DNA of 64,000 bases, taken from assembly GCF_018343695.1 (NCBI RefSeq), contig NZ_JAGYPJ010000001.1, forward strand, positions 2,199,481 through 2,263,480, written 5' to 3'. The DNA comes from Lederbergia citrisecunda. GTDB taxonomy: Bacteria > Bacillota > Bacilli > Bacillales > Bacillaceae_C. The notes beneath the pieces are model-generated. The model did not search any database. It worked only from the letters and a program-made list of their open reading frames with translations, and was not told the DNA's origin. The translations under genes were made by a program, and so were the position numbers. Position 1 is the first letter of the stretch; every line of letters starts with the position of its first letter. Below are positions 17,074-28,308 of this stretch, piece by piece.

Positions 17074-17592
17074 TTGATTATTAGAGTTGTAGATTATGAT
17101 CATGATTGGAGCAAAGAATATCAAAAAGAAGAACGGTCTATTAAGATGATTCTTCAAGAAGAATTGGTGAATAGTTTTCATATTGGAAGTACTTCAGTTC
17201 AAGGTCTAAAAGCAAAACCAATAATTGATATTTTACTTGTAGTCAATGATATTAATAAATTGGACTCATTTTCTAACCATTTTCAAAACATTGGATATGA
17301 AGTTATGGGGGAATTCGGGATTTCTGGAAGAAGGTATTTCCGTAAAGGTGGAGATAATCGTACTCACCAAATTCACGCTTTTCAATACAACAATATTGAA
17401 GAAATTGAAAGGCACTTAGCATTTAGAGATTATCTTCGCGAACACCAAGAAGTTTGCTTACAGTATGGGCAATTAAAGACCAAACTCGCTGAACAGTATC
17501 CAAATGATATTGAAGGCTATGGAGATGGGAAAGACTATTTTGTCAAAAGTGTTGAAAAAGACGCTTTAAAATGGTATTGGACTGTCCGTTAA
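17074..17592 (+). CDS. GrpB family protein (UPF0157, nucleotidyltransferase-like)
   Basis: A 172-residue cytoplasmic protein covering one full GrpB/UPF0157 domain. Near the N terminus VVDYDHDWSKEYQKE precedes the nucleotidyltransferase-fold motif FHIGSTSVQGLKAKPIIDIL (about residues 46-65), where G-S-T-S and the acidic D are the family hallmarks. RRYFRKGG and HQIHAF follow, and a C-terminal helix region has HLAFRDYLREH and YFVKSVEK. The start is TTG 17074 after GGAGTG. Members are often single, mobile accessory genes; some are fused to CoaE or linked to resistance, but the activity of the stand-alone form is unclear. It stands alone here, between a toxin locus and the suf operon. Confidence 0.85.
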   Translation: MIIRVVDYDHDWSKEYQKEERSIKMILQEELVNSFHIGSTSVQGLKAKPIIDILLVVNDINKLDSFSNHFQNIGYEVMGEFGISGRRYFRKGGDNRTHQIHAFQYNNIEEIERHLAFRDYLREHQEVCLQYGQLKTKLAEQYPNDIEGYGDGKDYFVKSVEKDALKWYWTVR

Positions 17593-17608
17593 TATTGTAT
17601 TTTGATTT

Positions 17609-17728
17609 ATAAAAAAACAGATCTACATTACTGCTGAAACTTACCGTGATATTACAGAAAAAATAGAAGAAGACGAACATCAAAAGTTCGCCTCCTTTGA
17701 ATCGGCAAAAAAATTCGCCATAAATTAA
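17609..17728 (+). pseudogene. Possible small or decayed ORF after the GrpB gene
   Basis: From 17609 an open frame of 39 codons reads IKKQIYITAETYRDITEKIE and ends SFESAKKFAIN before a stop inside the suf terminator. The residues look protein-like (charged, helical, no rare codons), but the frame lacks ATG, GTG or TTG; its first codons are ATA and ATC after an in-frame TGA. It may be a truncated remnant that lost its start. I do not recognise it. Confidence 0.3.
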
Positions 17729-17755
17729 ACCCTGATGAAACTTGCATCAGGGTTT
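17727..17755 (-). terminator. Terminator of the suf operon
   Basis: AAACCCTGATG and CATCAGGGTTT form a perfect 11-bp stem with a 7-nt loop, 9 bp downstream of the sufB stop. It may also stop rightward transcripts from the GrpB gene. Confidence 0.85.
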
Positions 17756-17763
17756 AAAAATAA

Positions 17764-19161
17764 TTATCCGATACTACCTTCCATTTCGAACTTGATAAGT
17801 CGGTTCATTTCAACCGCATATTCCATTGGAAGTTCTTTTGTGAATGGTTCGATGAAGCCCATAACGATCATTTCAGTCGCTTCTTGTTCACCGATTCCAC
17901 GGCTCATTAAATAGAAGAGTTGTTCTTCAGACACTTTCGAAACTCTCGCTTCATGCTCCAATGAGATATTATCATTCAAAATCTCATTGTATGGAATCGT
18001 ATCAGAAGTTGATTTATTATCAAGAATGATGGTGTCGCACTCAATCGTAGATTTAGCACCGTCCGCTTTACGTCCAAAATGAACGATACCACGATAAGTT
18101 ACTTTTCCACCATGTTGTGAGATTGATTTAGATACAATACTTGAAGAAGTATTTGGAGCTAAGTGCATCATTTTTGCTCCTGCATCTTGGTGTTGACCTT
18201 TTCCTGCAAGTGCAATGGATAAAGTCATACCACGTGCACCTTCACCTTTTAACAATACGGCTGGGTATTTCATCGTTAGTTTGGATCCGATATTTCCATC
18301 AACCCATTCCATTGTCGCATTCGCTTCACAAACTGCACGTTTCGTAACGAGGTTGTATACGTTATTCGCCCAGTTCTGGATTGTAGTATAACGGCAATAC
18401 GCATCTTTTTTAATGATAATTTCAACTACTGCACTATGAAGAGAATTTGTTGTATATACAGGAGCTGTACATCCTTCAACATAGTGTACAGAAGCACCCT
18501 CATCAACAATAATTAGTGTACGCTCGAATTGCCCCATATTTTCTGAATTGATTCGGAAATAAGCTTGTAGCGGTGTATCTACCTTAATGCCAGGAGGTAC
18601 GTAAATAAACGATCCACCGGACCAAACTGCAGAGTTCAATGCAGCGAACTTATTGTCAGTTGGTGGAATAACTGTTGCCCAGTGCTCACGGAAAATATCT
18701 TCATTTTCCTTTAAAGCGGAATCTGTATCTTTAAAAACAATCCCCATATCTTCAAGGTCTTGCTTCATGTTATGATACACAACTTCGGATTCGTATTGAG
18801 CAGAAACACCTGCAAGATATTTTTGTTCTGCCTCTGGAATACCTAGTTTGTCAAAAGTTTGTTTGATTTCTTCTGGAACTTCATCCCACGTACGTTCTGT
18901 TTGCTCAGACGGTTTAACGTAATACGTAATCTCGTCAAAGTTTAGTGAGTTTAAATCTCCACCCCATTGCGGCATTGGCATTTTATAAAAATGCTCAAGT
19001 GCTTTTAAGCGGAAATCTAGCATCCATTGTGGTTCTTGCTTCATTTTTGAGATTTCCTCAACGATTTCTCTCGTTAATCCGCGCTCAGAACGGAAAATGG
19101 AGACGTCACGATCTCGGAAGCCATATTTGTAATCACCGATTTCTGGTGCTTTTTTAGCCAT
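17764..19161 (-). CDS. sufB: Fe-S cluster assembly scaffold SufB
   Basis: This 465-residue protein of the SufB/SufD family has the right-handed beta-helix core (about 190-420) and the SufB-specific C-terminal [19 protein letters not shown] region. Stretches such as [10 protein letters not shown] with its Cys, [20 protein letters not shown] and [14 protein letters not shown] are near-invariant in SufB. It forms the SufBC2D scaffold with SufC and SufD, on which clusters are built from SufS/SufU sulfur. It is the last gene of the operon, 22 bp after sufU. Essential in B. subtilis. Confidence 0.97.
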   Translation of the reverse strand: MAKKAPEIGDYKYGFRDRDVSIFRSERGLTREIVEEISKMKQEPQWMLDFRLKALEHFYKMPMPQWGGDLNSLNFDEITYYVKPSEQTERTWDEVPEEIKQTFDKLGIPEAEQKYLAGVSAQYESEVVYHNMKQDLEDMGIVFKDTDSALKENEDIFREHWATVIPPTDNKFAALNSAVWSGGSFIYVPPGIKVDTPLQAYFRINSENMGQFERTLIIVDEGASVHYVEGCTAPVYTTNSLHSAVVEIIIKKDAYCRYTTIQNWANNVYNLVTKRAVCEANATMEWVDGNIGSKLTMKYPAVLLKGEGARGMTLSIALAGKGQHQDAGAKMMHLAPNTSSSIVSKSISQHGGKVTYRGIVHFGRKADGAKSTIECDTIILDNKSTSDTIPYNEILNDNISLEHEARVSKVSEEQLFYLMSRGIGEQEATEMIVMGFIEPFTKELPMEYAVEMNRLIKFEMEGSIG

Positions 19162-19183
19162 TCTTCATTCCTCCATTCTATTA

Positions 19184-22147
<2,964 letters not shown>

Positions 22148-22164
22148 TATGATCCTCCTTACGC

Positions 22165-22947
22165 TTATGCTTCCTGACCAACTGTTTCATCTTCAATTCC
22201 AAGTTCAGCTTTGATCCAGTCATAACCTTCTGCTTCCAAGCGTTGAGCAAGTTCTGGTCCGCCAGATTTTACAATACGACCTTGCATCATCACATGGACA
22301 TGGTCAGGAGTAATATAGTTAAGAAGGCGTTGATAGTGAGTAATGATTAAGCAACCGAAGTCACTTGAACGCATTTCGTTAATACCTTTAGATACAATTT
22401 TTAATGCATCTATATCAAGACCTGAGTCAATTTCATCTAAAATAGCAATTTGAGGTTGAAGCATCATCAATTGTAAAATTTCATTACGCTTCTTTTCCCC
22501 ACCTGAGAATCCTTCATTTAAATAGCGTTGAGCCATATTTGGATCCATTTCAAGCAATTCCATCGTGTTATCCATTTCACGGATAAATTTCATTAATGAA
22601 ATTTCTTTTCCTTCTTCGCGACGAGCATTGATAGATGTGCGAAGGAAGTCAGAATTTGTCACTCCACTAATTTCACTTGGATATTGCATAGCAAGGAACA
22701 AGCCTGCACGAGCACGCTCATCAACTTCCATTTCTAATACATCTTCGCCATCAAGCGTGATGGAACCACTTGTTACTTCATATTTTGGATGCCCCATAAT
22801 AGCAGAAGATAATGTTGATTTACCTGTACCATTTGGACCCATGATAGCGTGGATTTCTCCACCTTTTATTTCAAGGTTTACACCTTTTAATATCTCCTTA
22901 TCTTCAATTGACACATGAAGATCCTTAATTGTTAATGTTGAAGCCAT
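22165..22947 (-). CDS. sufC: Fe-S cluster assembly ATPase SufC
   Basis: A 260-residue ABC-type ATPase without a membrane partner. Walker A is GPNGTGKST (about 38-46), the Q-loop lies in LAMQYPSEI, the signature is FSGGEKKR, Walker B is IAILDEIDSGLD and the switch His is in ITHYQRLL. ATP hydrolysis by SufC dimers opens the SufB-SufD interface. I take ATG 22947 (MASTLTIKDLH), spaced 6-7 bases from GGAGGT; the ATG at 22953 abuts the ribosome binding site. First gene of the suf operon. Confidence 0.97.
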   Translation of the reverse strand: MASTLTIKDLHVSIEDKEILKGVNLEIKGGEIHAIMGPNGTGKSTLSSAIMGHPKYEVTSGSITLDGEDVLEMEVDERARAGLFLAMQYPSEISGVTNSDFLRTSINARREEGKEISLMKFIREMDNTMELLEMDPNMAQRYLNEGFSGGEKKRNEILQLMMLQPQIAILDEIDSGLDIDALKIVSKGINEMRSSDFGCLIITHYQRLLNYITPDHVHVMMQGRIVKSGGPELAQRLEAEGYDWIKAELGIEDETVGQEA

Positions 22948-23017
22948 GATCATACCTCCGTATAAACAAGTGATTTTCTTATTTTGATGAGTTCATTCTC
23001 AATTTATTCTCATTCTT

Positions 23018-23046
23018 ATCTTATATCATATTAAAATTATTATCAA
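23018..23046 (-). promoter_or_regulatory. suf operon promoter candidate overlapping a Fur-like half palindrome
   Basis: On the minus strand TTGATA and TAAGAT are 17 bp apart, about 70 bp upstream of sufC. The -35 overlaps TGATAATAATTTTAA, which matches the Fur 7-1-7 consensus perfectly in its left half and 5 of 7 in its right half. Iron or stress control is only suggested. Confidence 0.4.
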
Positions 23047-23090
23047 CTAGATGGGATTCTCAACTTGACTGCGTGAATCACCACAATTTT

Positions 23091-23121
23091 AAAGGGCCGA
23101 CGTAAATTACGTCCGCCCTTT
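23091..23121 (-). terminator. Terminator-like hairpin upstream of suf
   Basis: AAAGGGC/GCCCTTT plus GACGTAA/TTACGTC inner pairs (one C-C mismatch) form a long stem. It lies downstream of a small minus-strand ORF at 23155-23307, whose transcript it would end before the suf promoter. Confidence 0.65.
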
Positions 23122-23154
23122 GATTTACCGCATTTCTTCATTATTATATAGAAA

Positions 23155-23307
23155 TCAAGAATGAATTTTTCGCTCCAAATCCGATCTTAATCTTTGAGAA
23201 AGAACATACTCTTTTTCACGTTTTTTCTCAATTATCACTCTTACTTGATGTTGACGTTTATACGTTTCGTACCCCACTCCGTGTGCACCGTACATCGCTT
23301 TTTCCAT
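23155..23307 (-). CDS. Small unknown protein, 50 residues
   Basis: The ORF starts MEKAMYGAHGVGYETYKRQH and ends in KEYVLSQRLRSDLERKIHS, a strongly basic and helical C-terminal part (many Lys/Arg/Glu). No membrane span or signal is present. A clear ribosome binding site before ATG 23307 is missing. An in-frame open stretch continues upstream from an AAAGGATTGG site without a standard start, so a non-standard start or decay is possible. Its own terminator follows 34 bp after the stop, which supports a real transcript. I do not recognise the family. Confidence 0.45.
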   Translation of the reverse strand: MEKAMYGAHGVGYETYKRQHQVRVIIEKKREKEYVLSQRLRSDLERKIHS

Positions 23308-23660
23308 ACCATTTGTGTACTGAATATTTAAGGTATTAATAAAAAACCAATCCTTTCATTTGTTCAGACCTGGTGTCTAAAAATGACTACACTCTTTTTC
23401 ACATTCCCAATTATATATGAAAAAAACATGCTAGAAAACAAAAAAATTGAAGAAAAAAGTGAACAAATGTCGACGGGTGAGTGCATTGGATATGATGGTA
23501 ATAATAAATAACGATATGTAAATCTGATTATAAAGTACTACGTTTTATTAAGGATCTTATTGTATCGTGTTCAAAGCCAATCAGTAGGGATTTGCGGAAT
23601 TTCAACCAACGTTTTATCTAAAGTTGAGGTGTAGGAAGGACAAGATTCAAATCGTTGGAA
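23308..23660. other. Intergenic stretch without recognisable gene
   Basis: About 350 bases, AT-rich at first. A 27-codon plus-strand frame at 23428-23511 lacks a ribosome binding site. A minus-strand TATAAT near 23410 could serve the small ORF at 23155-23307. The right end runs into the 51-bp array, where degenerate unit-like sequence already appears. Confidence 0.5.
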
Positions 23661-24201
23661 GTTTTGTCCAACATGAAGTGGATGAGGGACATAATCCGCA
23701 GTTCGCTGAGCTTTTTGTCCATCAAGAGACGGATGATGGACATAATTCGTAATTCACCGAACGTTTTGTCAAACAAGAGGCGGTTAATGGACATAATTCG
23801 TAATTCACCGAACACTTTGTCCAACAAGAGACGGTTAATGGACATAATTCGTAATTCATCGAACGTTTTGTCCAACAAGAGACGGGTGATGGACATAATT
23901 CGTAATTCATCGAACGCTTTGTCCAACAAGAGGCGGTTAATGGACATAATTCGTAATTCACCGAACGCTTTGTCCAACAAGAGACGGTTAATGGACATAA
24001 TTCGTAATTCACCGAACGTTTTGTCCAACAAAAGGCGGTTAATGGACAAAATTCGTAATTCACCGAACGTTTTGTCCAACAAGAGGCGGTTAATGCACAA
24101 AGTCCATATTTCGCAGAACTTTTTGTCCATCAAGAGACGAATGATGGACATAATTCGTAATTCATTGAACTCTTTGTCCAGCAAGAGACAGATGAAGCAC
24201 A
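23661..24201. repeat. Array 1: eleven 51-bp units with hairpin core
   Basis: The hexamer TGTCCA, or a one-base variant, begins at 23665, 23716, 23767 and every 51 bp up to 24175: eleven units with no period change. Units at 23716 and 24124 carry the perfect hairpin TGTCCATCA-N9-TGATGGACA; most inner units have TGTCCAACA and TTAATGGACA, leaving a 6-bp stem. The loop is AGAGACGGN or AGAGGCGGN, and the 24-bp linker is TAATTCGTAATTCACCGAAC plus four bases. Because 51 is divisible by three, open frames of about 200 codons exist on both strands with 17-residue repeats. No usable ribosome binding site accompanies them, so I do not call a gene. The array lies between metP and the small ORF. Confidence 0.95.
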
Positions 24202-24324
24202 GAACTGCGCCAATTTCCTTCAATATTTCAATTGAAGGCTTAGCAAATTCCTAAGAACAAGCATATCAATTAAACTAGATGGAATCTGTCTTTACTAGAC
24301 TATGTTCTTGCCTTATCGATATAA

Positions 24325-24352
24325 AAATTCCGAGCAAATGTGCCCGGAATTT
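24325..24352 (-). terminator. Terminator of the met transport operon
   Basis: AAATTCCGAGC pairs with GCCCGGAATTT (one mismatch) directly after the metP stop. Confidence 0.75.
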
Positions 24353-24354
24353 AA

Positions 24355-25014
24355 TTAATTTCTTCTAATTTTTTTTGCAAACCAGTTTCCAAGTGATTGA
24401 ACTAATTGCACCATGATGATTAATGTAATAACGGTGATGATCATGATTTCGGTTTTAAACTGGTTATATCCATACGTTATCGCCAAATCTCCAATTCCAC
24501 CCGCTCCAACTGCACCTGCCATTGCAGATGCACCAATCAAACCGATTGTTGCGACAGTTAAAGCGAGAACAATAGAGGCTAAAGCTTCTGGAAGTAAAAA
24601 GCGCCAAATTGTTTGCCAAGGGGTTGCTCCCATTGCTTGTGCTAATTCAATTGTTCCTTTATCAACTTCCAATAATGAGTTTTCAATTAGTCTTCCAATA
24701 TAAAAAGCCGTATATAGAACAAGTGGGACAATAGCTGCAGTTGTACCAATAGATGTGCCGACGATAAAACGGGTAAATGGAATAATTGCCACTAATAGAA
24801 TAATGAATGGAATGGATCTAAATATGTTAATGACTACGTTCAGTACATTATAGATTGTTTTATTTTCTAAAATGGCACCTTCTCTTGTAACGACTAGCGT
24901 AACACCTATCGGGATACCAATGATAATAGATATAATAAGTCCAATCCCTACCATATAAAATGTTTGATATAAGGCTTTAAAAAACTCTGGCCAAAACCAA
25001 GGCTCAAAGTGCAT
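24355..25014 (-). CDS. metP: Methionine ABC transporter permease MetP
   Basis: A 219-residue integral membrane protein with five predicted spans. The EAA loop ELAQAMGATPWQTIWRFLLPEA (in two parts about residues 139-160) contacts MetN. It carries the MetI-family patterns RSIPFIILLVAIIPFTR and GASAMAGAVGAGGIGDLA. It overlaps metN by 11 bp, and a terminator follows. Import of D/L-methionine and its sulfoxides is known for B. subtilis MetNPQ. Confidence 0.95.
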   Translation of the reverse strand: MHFEPWFWPEFFKALYQTFYMVGIGLIISIIIGIPIGVTLVVTREGAILENKTIYNVLNVVINIFRSIPFIILLVAIIPFTRFIVGTSIGTTAAIVPLVLYTAFYIGRLIENSLLEVDKGTIELAQAMGATPWQTIWRFLLPEALASIVLALTVATIGLIGASAMAGAVGAGGIGDLAITYGYNQFKTEIMIITVITLIIMVQLVQSLGNWFAKKIRRN

Positions 25015-26032
25015 CGGTAGTTACCTCCCTTACAATCGCCGCTTGATCTTTCATATATTGAACAGCTCGTTCAATTTCTTCAGAATCCCCCTGTATGTTC
25101 ACCAACAAGTTTCCGAACGGAATTCCTTGCAATTCAGTGAGCATTCCATGAAATACATTCAAATCAACTGGGAATTTTTTTGCAGTGTCAGATAATAGAG
25201 GTGCGCTTGTGGAAAGCCCTTTAAAGATGACTCGATACGTTTTTCCTGATTTAGCCTTAATCAATTCCTTAATAGAATCAGGAGTTGCATCATTTAGTAC
25301 CGTTCTGACAAAACTTCTGGCAATCTCTGTTTTAGGTTCGGTAAACACATCGATGACCGATCCTTGTTCAACAATTTTCCCACCTTCAATAACAGCAACT
25401 TTATCGCAAACATCTCGAATAACATTCATTTCATGTGTAATCATTAAAATAGTGAGGTCAAATTCTTCCCTTACTTTCCTTAATAATTCCAACACAGATT
25501 CTGTTGTACTTGGGTCAAGCGCAGACGTAGCTTCATCACATAAAAGAATATCCGGATCTGTTGCAAGTGCACGTGCAATCCCGACCCTTTGCTTCTGACC
25601 TCCAGATAACTGTTCAGGATAATGATTCATTCTGTCTTCTAATCCAACAAAGGATAACAATTCAGTAACTTTCTTCTTAATATATTCTTTTGACTTCCCT
25701 TCCAAAATAAGCGGCATTGCTACGTTTTGGAAAATGGTTTTCGAGTGCAATAAGTTATAGTTTTGAAAGATCATGCCAATTTTCTTTCTTTGCTCCCGTA
25801 ATTCCTTCGGTGATAAAGTTAGTAAATCAACATCATTAATCAATACTTTTCCAGATGTAGGCCGTTCTAATAAATTGACACATCTAATCAATGTACTTTT
25901 ACCTGCACCACTAAAACCGACTACTCCAAATATTTCACCTTTATTCACAGTGAGATTGATCCCTTGTAAGGCTACGACTTGTTTCTCTTTATGTTTCCCA
26001 TACACTTTATGAACATCTTGAAATACAAGCAT
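25004..26032 (-). CDS. metN: Methionine ABC transporter ATP-binding protein MetN
   Basis: A 342-residue protein. The ATPase domain (1-240) has Walker A GFSGAGKST, signature LSGGQKQR, Walker B ILLCDEATSALDP and switch ITHEMNV. A C-terminal NIL domain (about 265-340) is present, which in MetN binds methionine and causes trans-inhibition of transport. Gene order here is metQ-metN-metP, whereas B. subtilis has metN-metP-metQ. The 135-bp gap before metN contains a 21-bp perfect stem-loop. Confidence 0.95.
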   Translation of the reverse strand: MLVFQDVHKVYGKHKEKQVVALQGINLTVNKGEIFGVVGFSGAGKSTLIRCVNLLERPTSGKVLINDVDLLTLSPKELREQRKKIGMIFQNYNLLHSKTIFQNVAMPLILEGKSKEYIKKKVTELLSFVGLEDRMNHYPEQLSGGQKQRVGIARALATDPDILLCDEATSALDPSTTESVLELLRKVREEFDLTILMITHEMNVIRDVCDKVAVIEGGKIVEQGSVIDVFTEPKTEIARSFVRTVLNDATPDSIKELIKAKSGKTYRVIFKGLSTSAPLLSDTAKKFPVDLNVFHGMLTELQGIPFGNLLVNIQGDSEEIERAVQYMKDQAAIVREVTTDAL

Positions 26033-26111
26033 ATGTTTTCTCCTTAATCCTTAAAATATTTTCAGCAAGCACTACGATTTTACATGAAAAATATAAAAAT
26101 ATCACTAATTA

Positions 26112-26157
26112 CATATAACATTAGCCTGTTTTATAGAAAACAGGCTAATGTTATATG
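26112..26157 (-). terminator. 21-bp perfect stem-loop between metQ and metN
   Basis: Bases 26112-26132 are perfectly complementary to 26137-26157 around a 4-nt loop. No T run follows on either strand, so it is more likely an mRNA-stabilising or attenuating hairpin than a full terminator. It would favour high expression of the binding protein over the ATPase and permease. Confidence 0.7.
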
Positions 26158-26167
26158 GGTCACGCTA

Positions 26168-26995
26168 TTAGTTTTGTTTATAGTCATCTAAGAATGAAAT
26201 CGGCTCTCTTACAGGAACAGCAGCACCGTTAAATTCTTTTTCAATGAAGCTTTTCACTTCATCTGTATGGTAGATGTCAACAATTTTCTTTAATGTTTCA
26301 TCATCTTTACGTTTTGCTTGAGCTGCGATGATATTGACGTAAGCTTTATTGCTTGAATCTTCTCTGAAAACAGGATCGTTTGTTGGATTTAGACCTGCAT
26401 TAATTGCCATGTCAGAGTTAATAATAGAAGCAGTTGCATCGTCAAGACCGCGAGCTGTTTGTCCAGCATCAACAGTAGTGATTTTTAAGTTTTTAGGATT
26501 TTCGGCAATATTTTCTACCCCACCAGTGCCATCAAATCCCTCTTTCAATGTAATAACACCAGCTTTTTGTAGTAGTAAAAGGGCTCTTCCTAAGTTTGTT
26601 GGGTCTTTAGGAATAACAATTTGATCCCCATCTTTTAATTCGCTAATATCTTTAATTTTTTTGGAGTAAATTCCCATTGGCCAAATATTTGTTGTTCCAA
26701 TCGCAGCTAAATCAAGTTTACGGTCTTCTTTAAAGCTATCAAAATAAACAATTGTTTGGAATGCATTAATATCAATTTCTCCGCTATCTACAGCAAGGTT
26801 TGGTTGAACATAATCATCGAATTTTACAATTTCAATTTTTATGTCTTGTTTTTCAGCTAGTTCTTTTACAAGGTTCCAAGTTGGAACTTCTGATGTAGTT
26901 GTACCTACTTTAATGACATCTGATTTACCATTCGATCCACATGCAGATAATACTAAAGTTAATCCAAGTAATATTACAGCAATTAATTTTTTCAT
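26168..26995 (-). CDS. metQ: Methionine-binding lipoprotein MetQ
   Basis: A 275-residue NlpA/MetQ lipoprotein. The lipobox LSAC at residues 17-20 follows a hydrophobic signal (MKKLIAVILLGLTLVL). The mature part is the full MetQ fold, with DDYVQPNLAVDSGEIDINAFQ (in two pieces) and IPKDPTNLGRALLLLQ, the ligand-binding region. The start is ATG 26995, six bases from GAGGGAT; the ATG at 27010 overlaps that site. Delivers methionine to MetNP. First transporter gene of the SAM-riboswitch operon, 69 bp after the oxidase gene. Confidence 0.94.
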   Translation of the reverse strand: MKKLIAVILLGLTLVLSACGSNGKSDVIKVGTTTSEVPTWNLVKELAEKQDIKIEIVKFDDYVQPNLAVDSGEIDINAFQTIVYFDSFKEDRKLDLAAIGTTNIWPMGIYSKKIKDISELKDGDQIVIPKDPTNLGRALLLLQKAGVITLKEGFDGTGGVENIAENPKNLKITTVDAGQTARGLDDATASIINSDMAINAGLNPTNDPVFREDSSNKAYVNIIAAQAKRKDDETLKKIVDIYHTDEVKSFIEKEFNGAAVPVREPISFLDDYKQN

Positions 26996-27064
26996 TATGA
27001 TATCCCTCATTCTATTTTTTTTTGTTAAATTTACGTGACTTAGTAATTGTCCTTACTTTGCTTC

Positions 27065-28204
27065 TTATTTATTAAAACGACTTGGGTCAAACATACTAAT
27101 CTCTAATGTCGGTGTTTTATCTGTTGCTATCTCTGCCGCAATTTTCCCCATGATTGGGGCGAACTTGAATCCATGTCCCGCCATTGGCCCGAGTAGTGTG
27201 ACATTTGGCAATCCTGGCGCTGGTCCAAGGATAAAATGTTCATCCGGTGTATTCGTATAAAAGCATGTTTTTGCTTTTACCGGAACTGGAATAAGATCCG
27301 GGAAGTACTCTTTCACTTTTTCGGTAACAGGATCTACATCTGACTCGTGAATTTCTCTATCTACTTCATCAGGATGATTCACAATTTGTCCTCCATGATG
27401 AAGGGCGACTTTGACTGTCTTTCCATCAACAGTAGGGAATCCATAAAATCCAATTCCATCTTTCATTCTCGAGAAAATAGGGAATTTTTCTGATGTGAAT
27501 TGCTCCGGATTGTTTGCTTCATACCATACTAAAACTTGTCGTTCCAAAGAAAGCGGTAATTTTAAATCTGGAAGAAGGTGTGAAGTCCATCCACCTGAAG
27601 AAACAATAACCTTTTTTGCTCTAAACTGTTTATCTTCGCAAAAAATTGTAACCCCATCTTCATCTGCTTGAATACTTTTTACTGGGCTGTCTGTAAAGAC
27701 CGTACCACCTAATTCCTCTCCACGGTTAACGGCTATTTCAATAGATAGCTCAGGCTTAAGATAGCCAGCATATTCTTCAAAGATCGCTACTTGATTTTCT
27801 TTGAAATTAATTTGCGGATATACTTTTTTAGCCTCAGTTCCCGAATATTTTTTATGGGGAAGGTTAAAAGTATGGACGCTTTCCTCAACGGTTTTGATGA
27901 AAATATCGTCCTTTGGTCCAAACATCGTACCACCGTTTTCGGTGTATAACTCTGCGCCTGTTTCCGCTTCTAGTTCTCTCCAAAGTGATCTCGCTTCTTT
28001 AAGTAAAGGAACGTATTCAACACCTTCGCCATAAGCAGTTCGAAAAATCCTAGTTTCTCCATGACCTGCCCCTTTATCATGACCAGGTCTATAGCGGTCA
28101 AAGCCGACAACATTGACTCCCATTCGAGCCAATTGCCAAAAAGCGAAGCTTCCCATAGAACCTAAGCCAATTACAGCTACATCCCATTCTAACTGCTTAC
28201 TCAT
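27065..28204 (-). CDS. solA: SolA-like FAD-dependent N-methyl amino acid oxidase (sarcosine oxidase/N-methyltryptophan oxidase family)
   Basis: A 379-residue flavoenzyme. The Rossmann dinucleotide motif is VIGLGSMGSFAFWQLARMG (about 10-28), followed by DRYRPGHDKGAGHGETRIFR, a signature of monomeric sarcosine oxidase and N-methyltryptophan oxidase. The C-terminal KTCFYTNTPDEHFILGP and GHGFKFAPIMGK carry the cysteine that binds FAD covalently and the substrate-site Lys/Phe region. Oxidative N-demethylation giving formaldehyde and H2O2 is expected; the actual substrate is unknown. The start is ATG 28204 with GAGGTG; the frame upstream to 28315 lies in the riboswitch and is not coding. Placement under a SAM riboswitch ahead of metQNP is unusual. 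Confidence 0.85.
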   Translation of the reverse strand: MSKQLEWDVAVIGLGSMGSFAFWQLARMGVNVVGFDRYRPGHDKGAGHGETRIFRTAYGEGVEYVPLLKEARSLWRELEAETGAELYTENGGTMFGPKDDIFIKTVEESVHTFNLPHKKYSGTEAKKVYPQINFKENQVAIFEEYAGYLKPELSIEIAVNRGEELGGTVFTDSPVKSIQADEDGVTIFCEDKQFRAKKVIVSSGGWTSHLLPDLKLPLSLERQVLVWYEANNPEQFTSEKFPIFSRMKDGIGFYGFPTVDGKTVKVALHHGGQIVNHPDEVDREIHESDVDPVTEKVKEYFPDLIPVPVKAKTCFYTNTPDEHFILGPAPGLPNVTLLGPMAGHGFKFAPIMGKIAAEIATDKTPTLEISMFDPSRFNK

Positions 28205-28257
28205 GTTTTTCACCTCGCTGTAAAATATCATTTGGAGAAGGTACTTTATAAATAAAA

Positions 28258-28289
28258 ATGCCTTCCTGCAATAATGAGCAGAAAGGCAT
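28258..28289 (-). terminator. Riboswitch-controlled terminator of the solA-met operon
   Basis: ATGCCTTCCTGC (28258-28269) pairs with GCAGAAAGGCAT (28278-28289) with one mismatch; on the minus strand it is followed by TTTTTATTTAT. It is positioned after the SAM aptamer. Confidence 0.88.
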
Positions 28290-28308
28290 AAATAAATTAA
28301 AATCCTTC

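Noticed and set aside
23661-24201. CRISPR-like appearance (27-bp palindromic repeat plus 24-bp spacer)
   Set aside because: The 24-bp parts are almost identical between units instead of unique, the repeat is not the most conserved part, and no cas genes are nearby.
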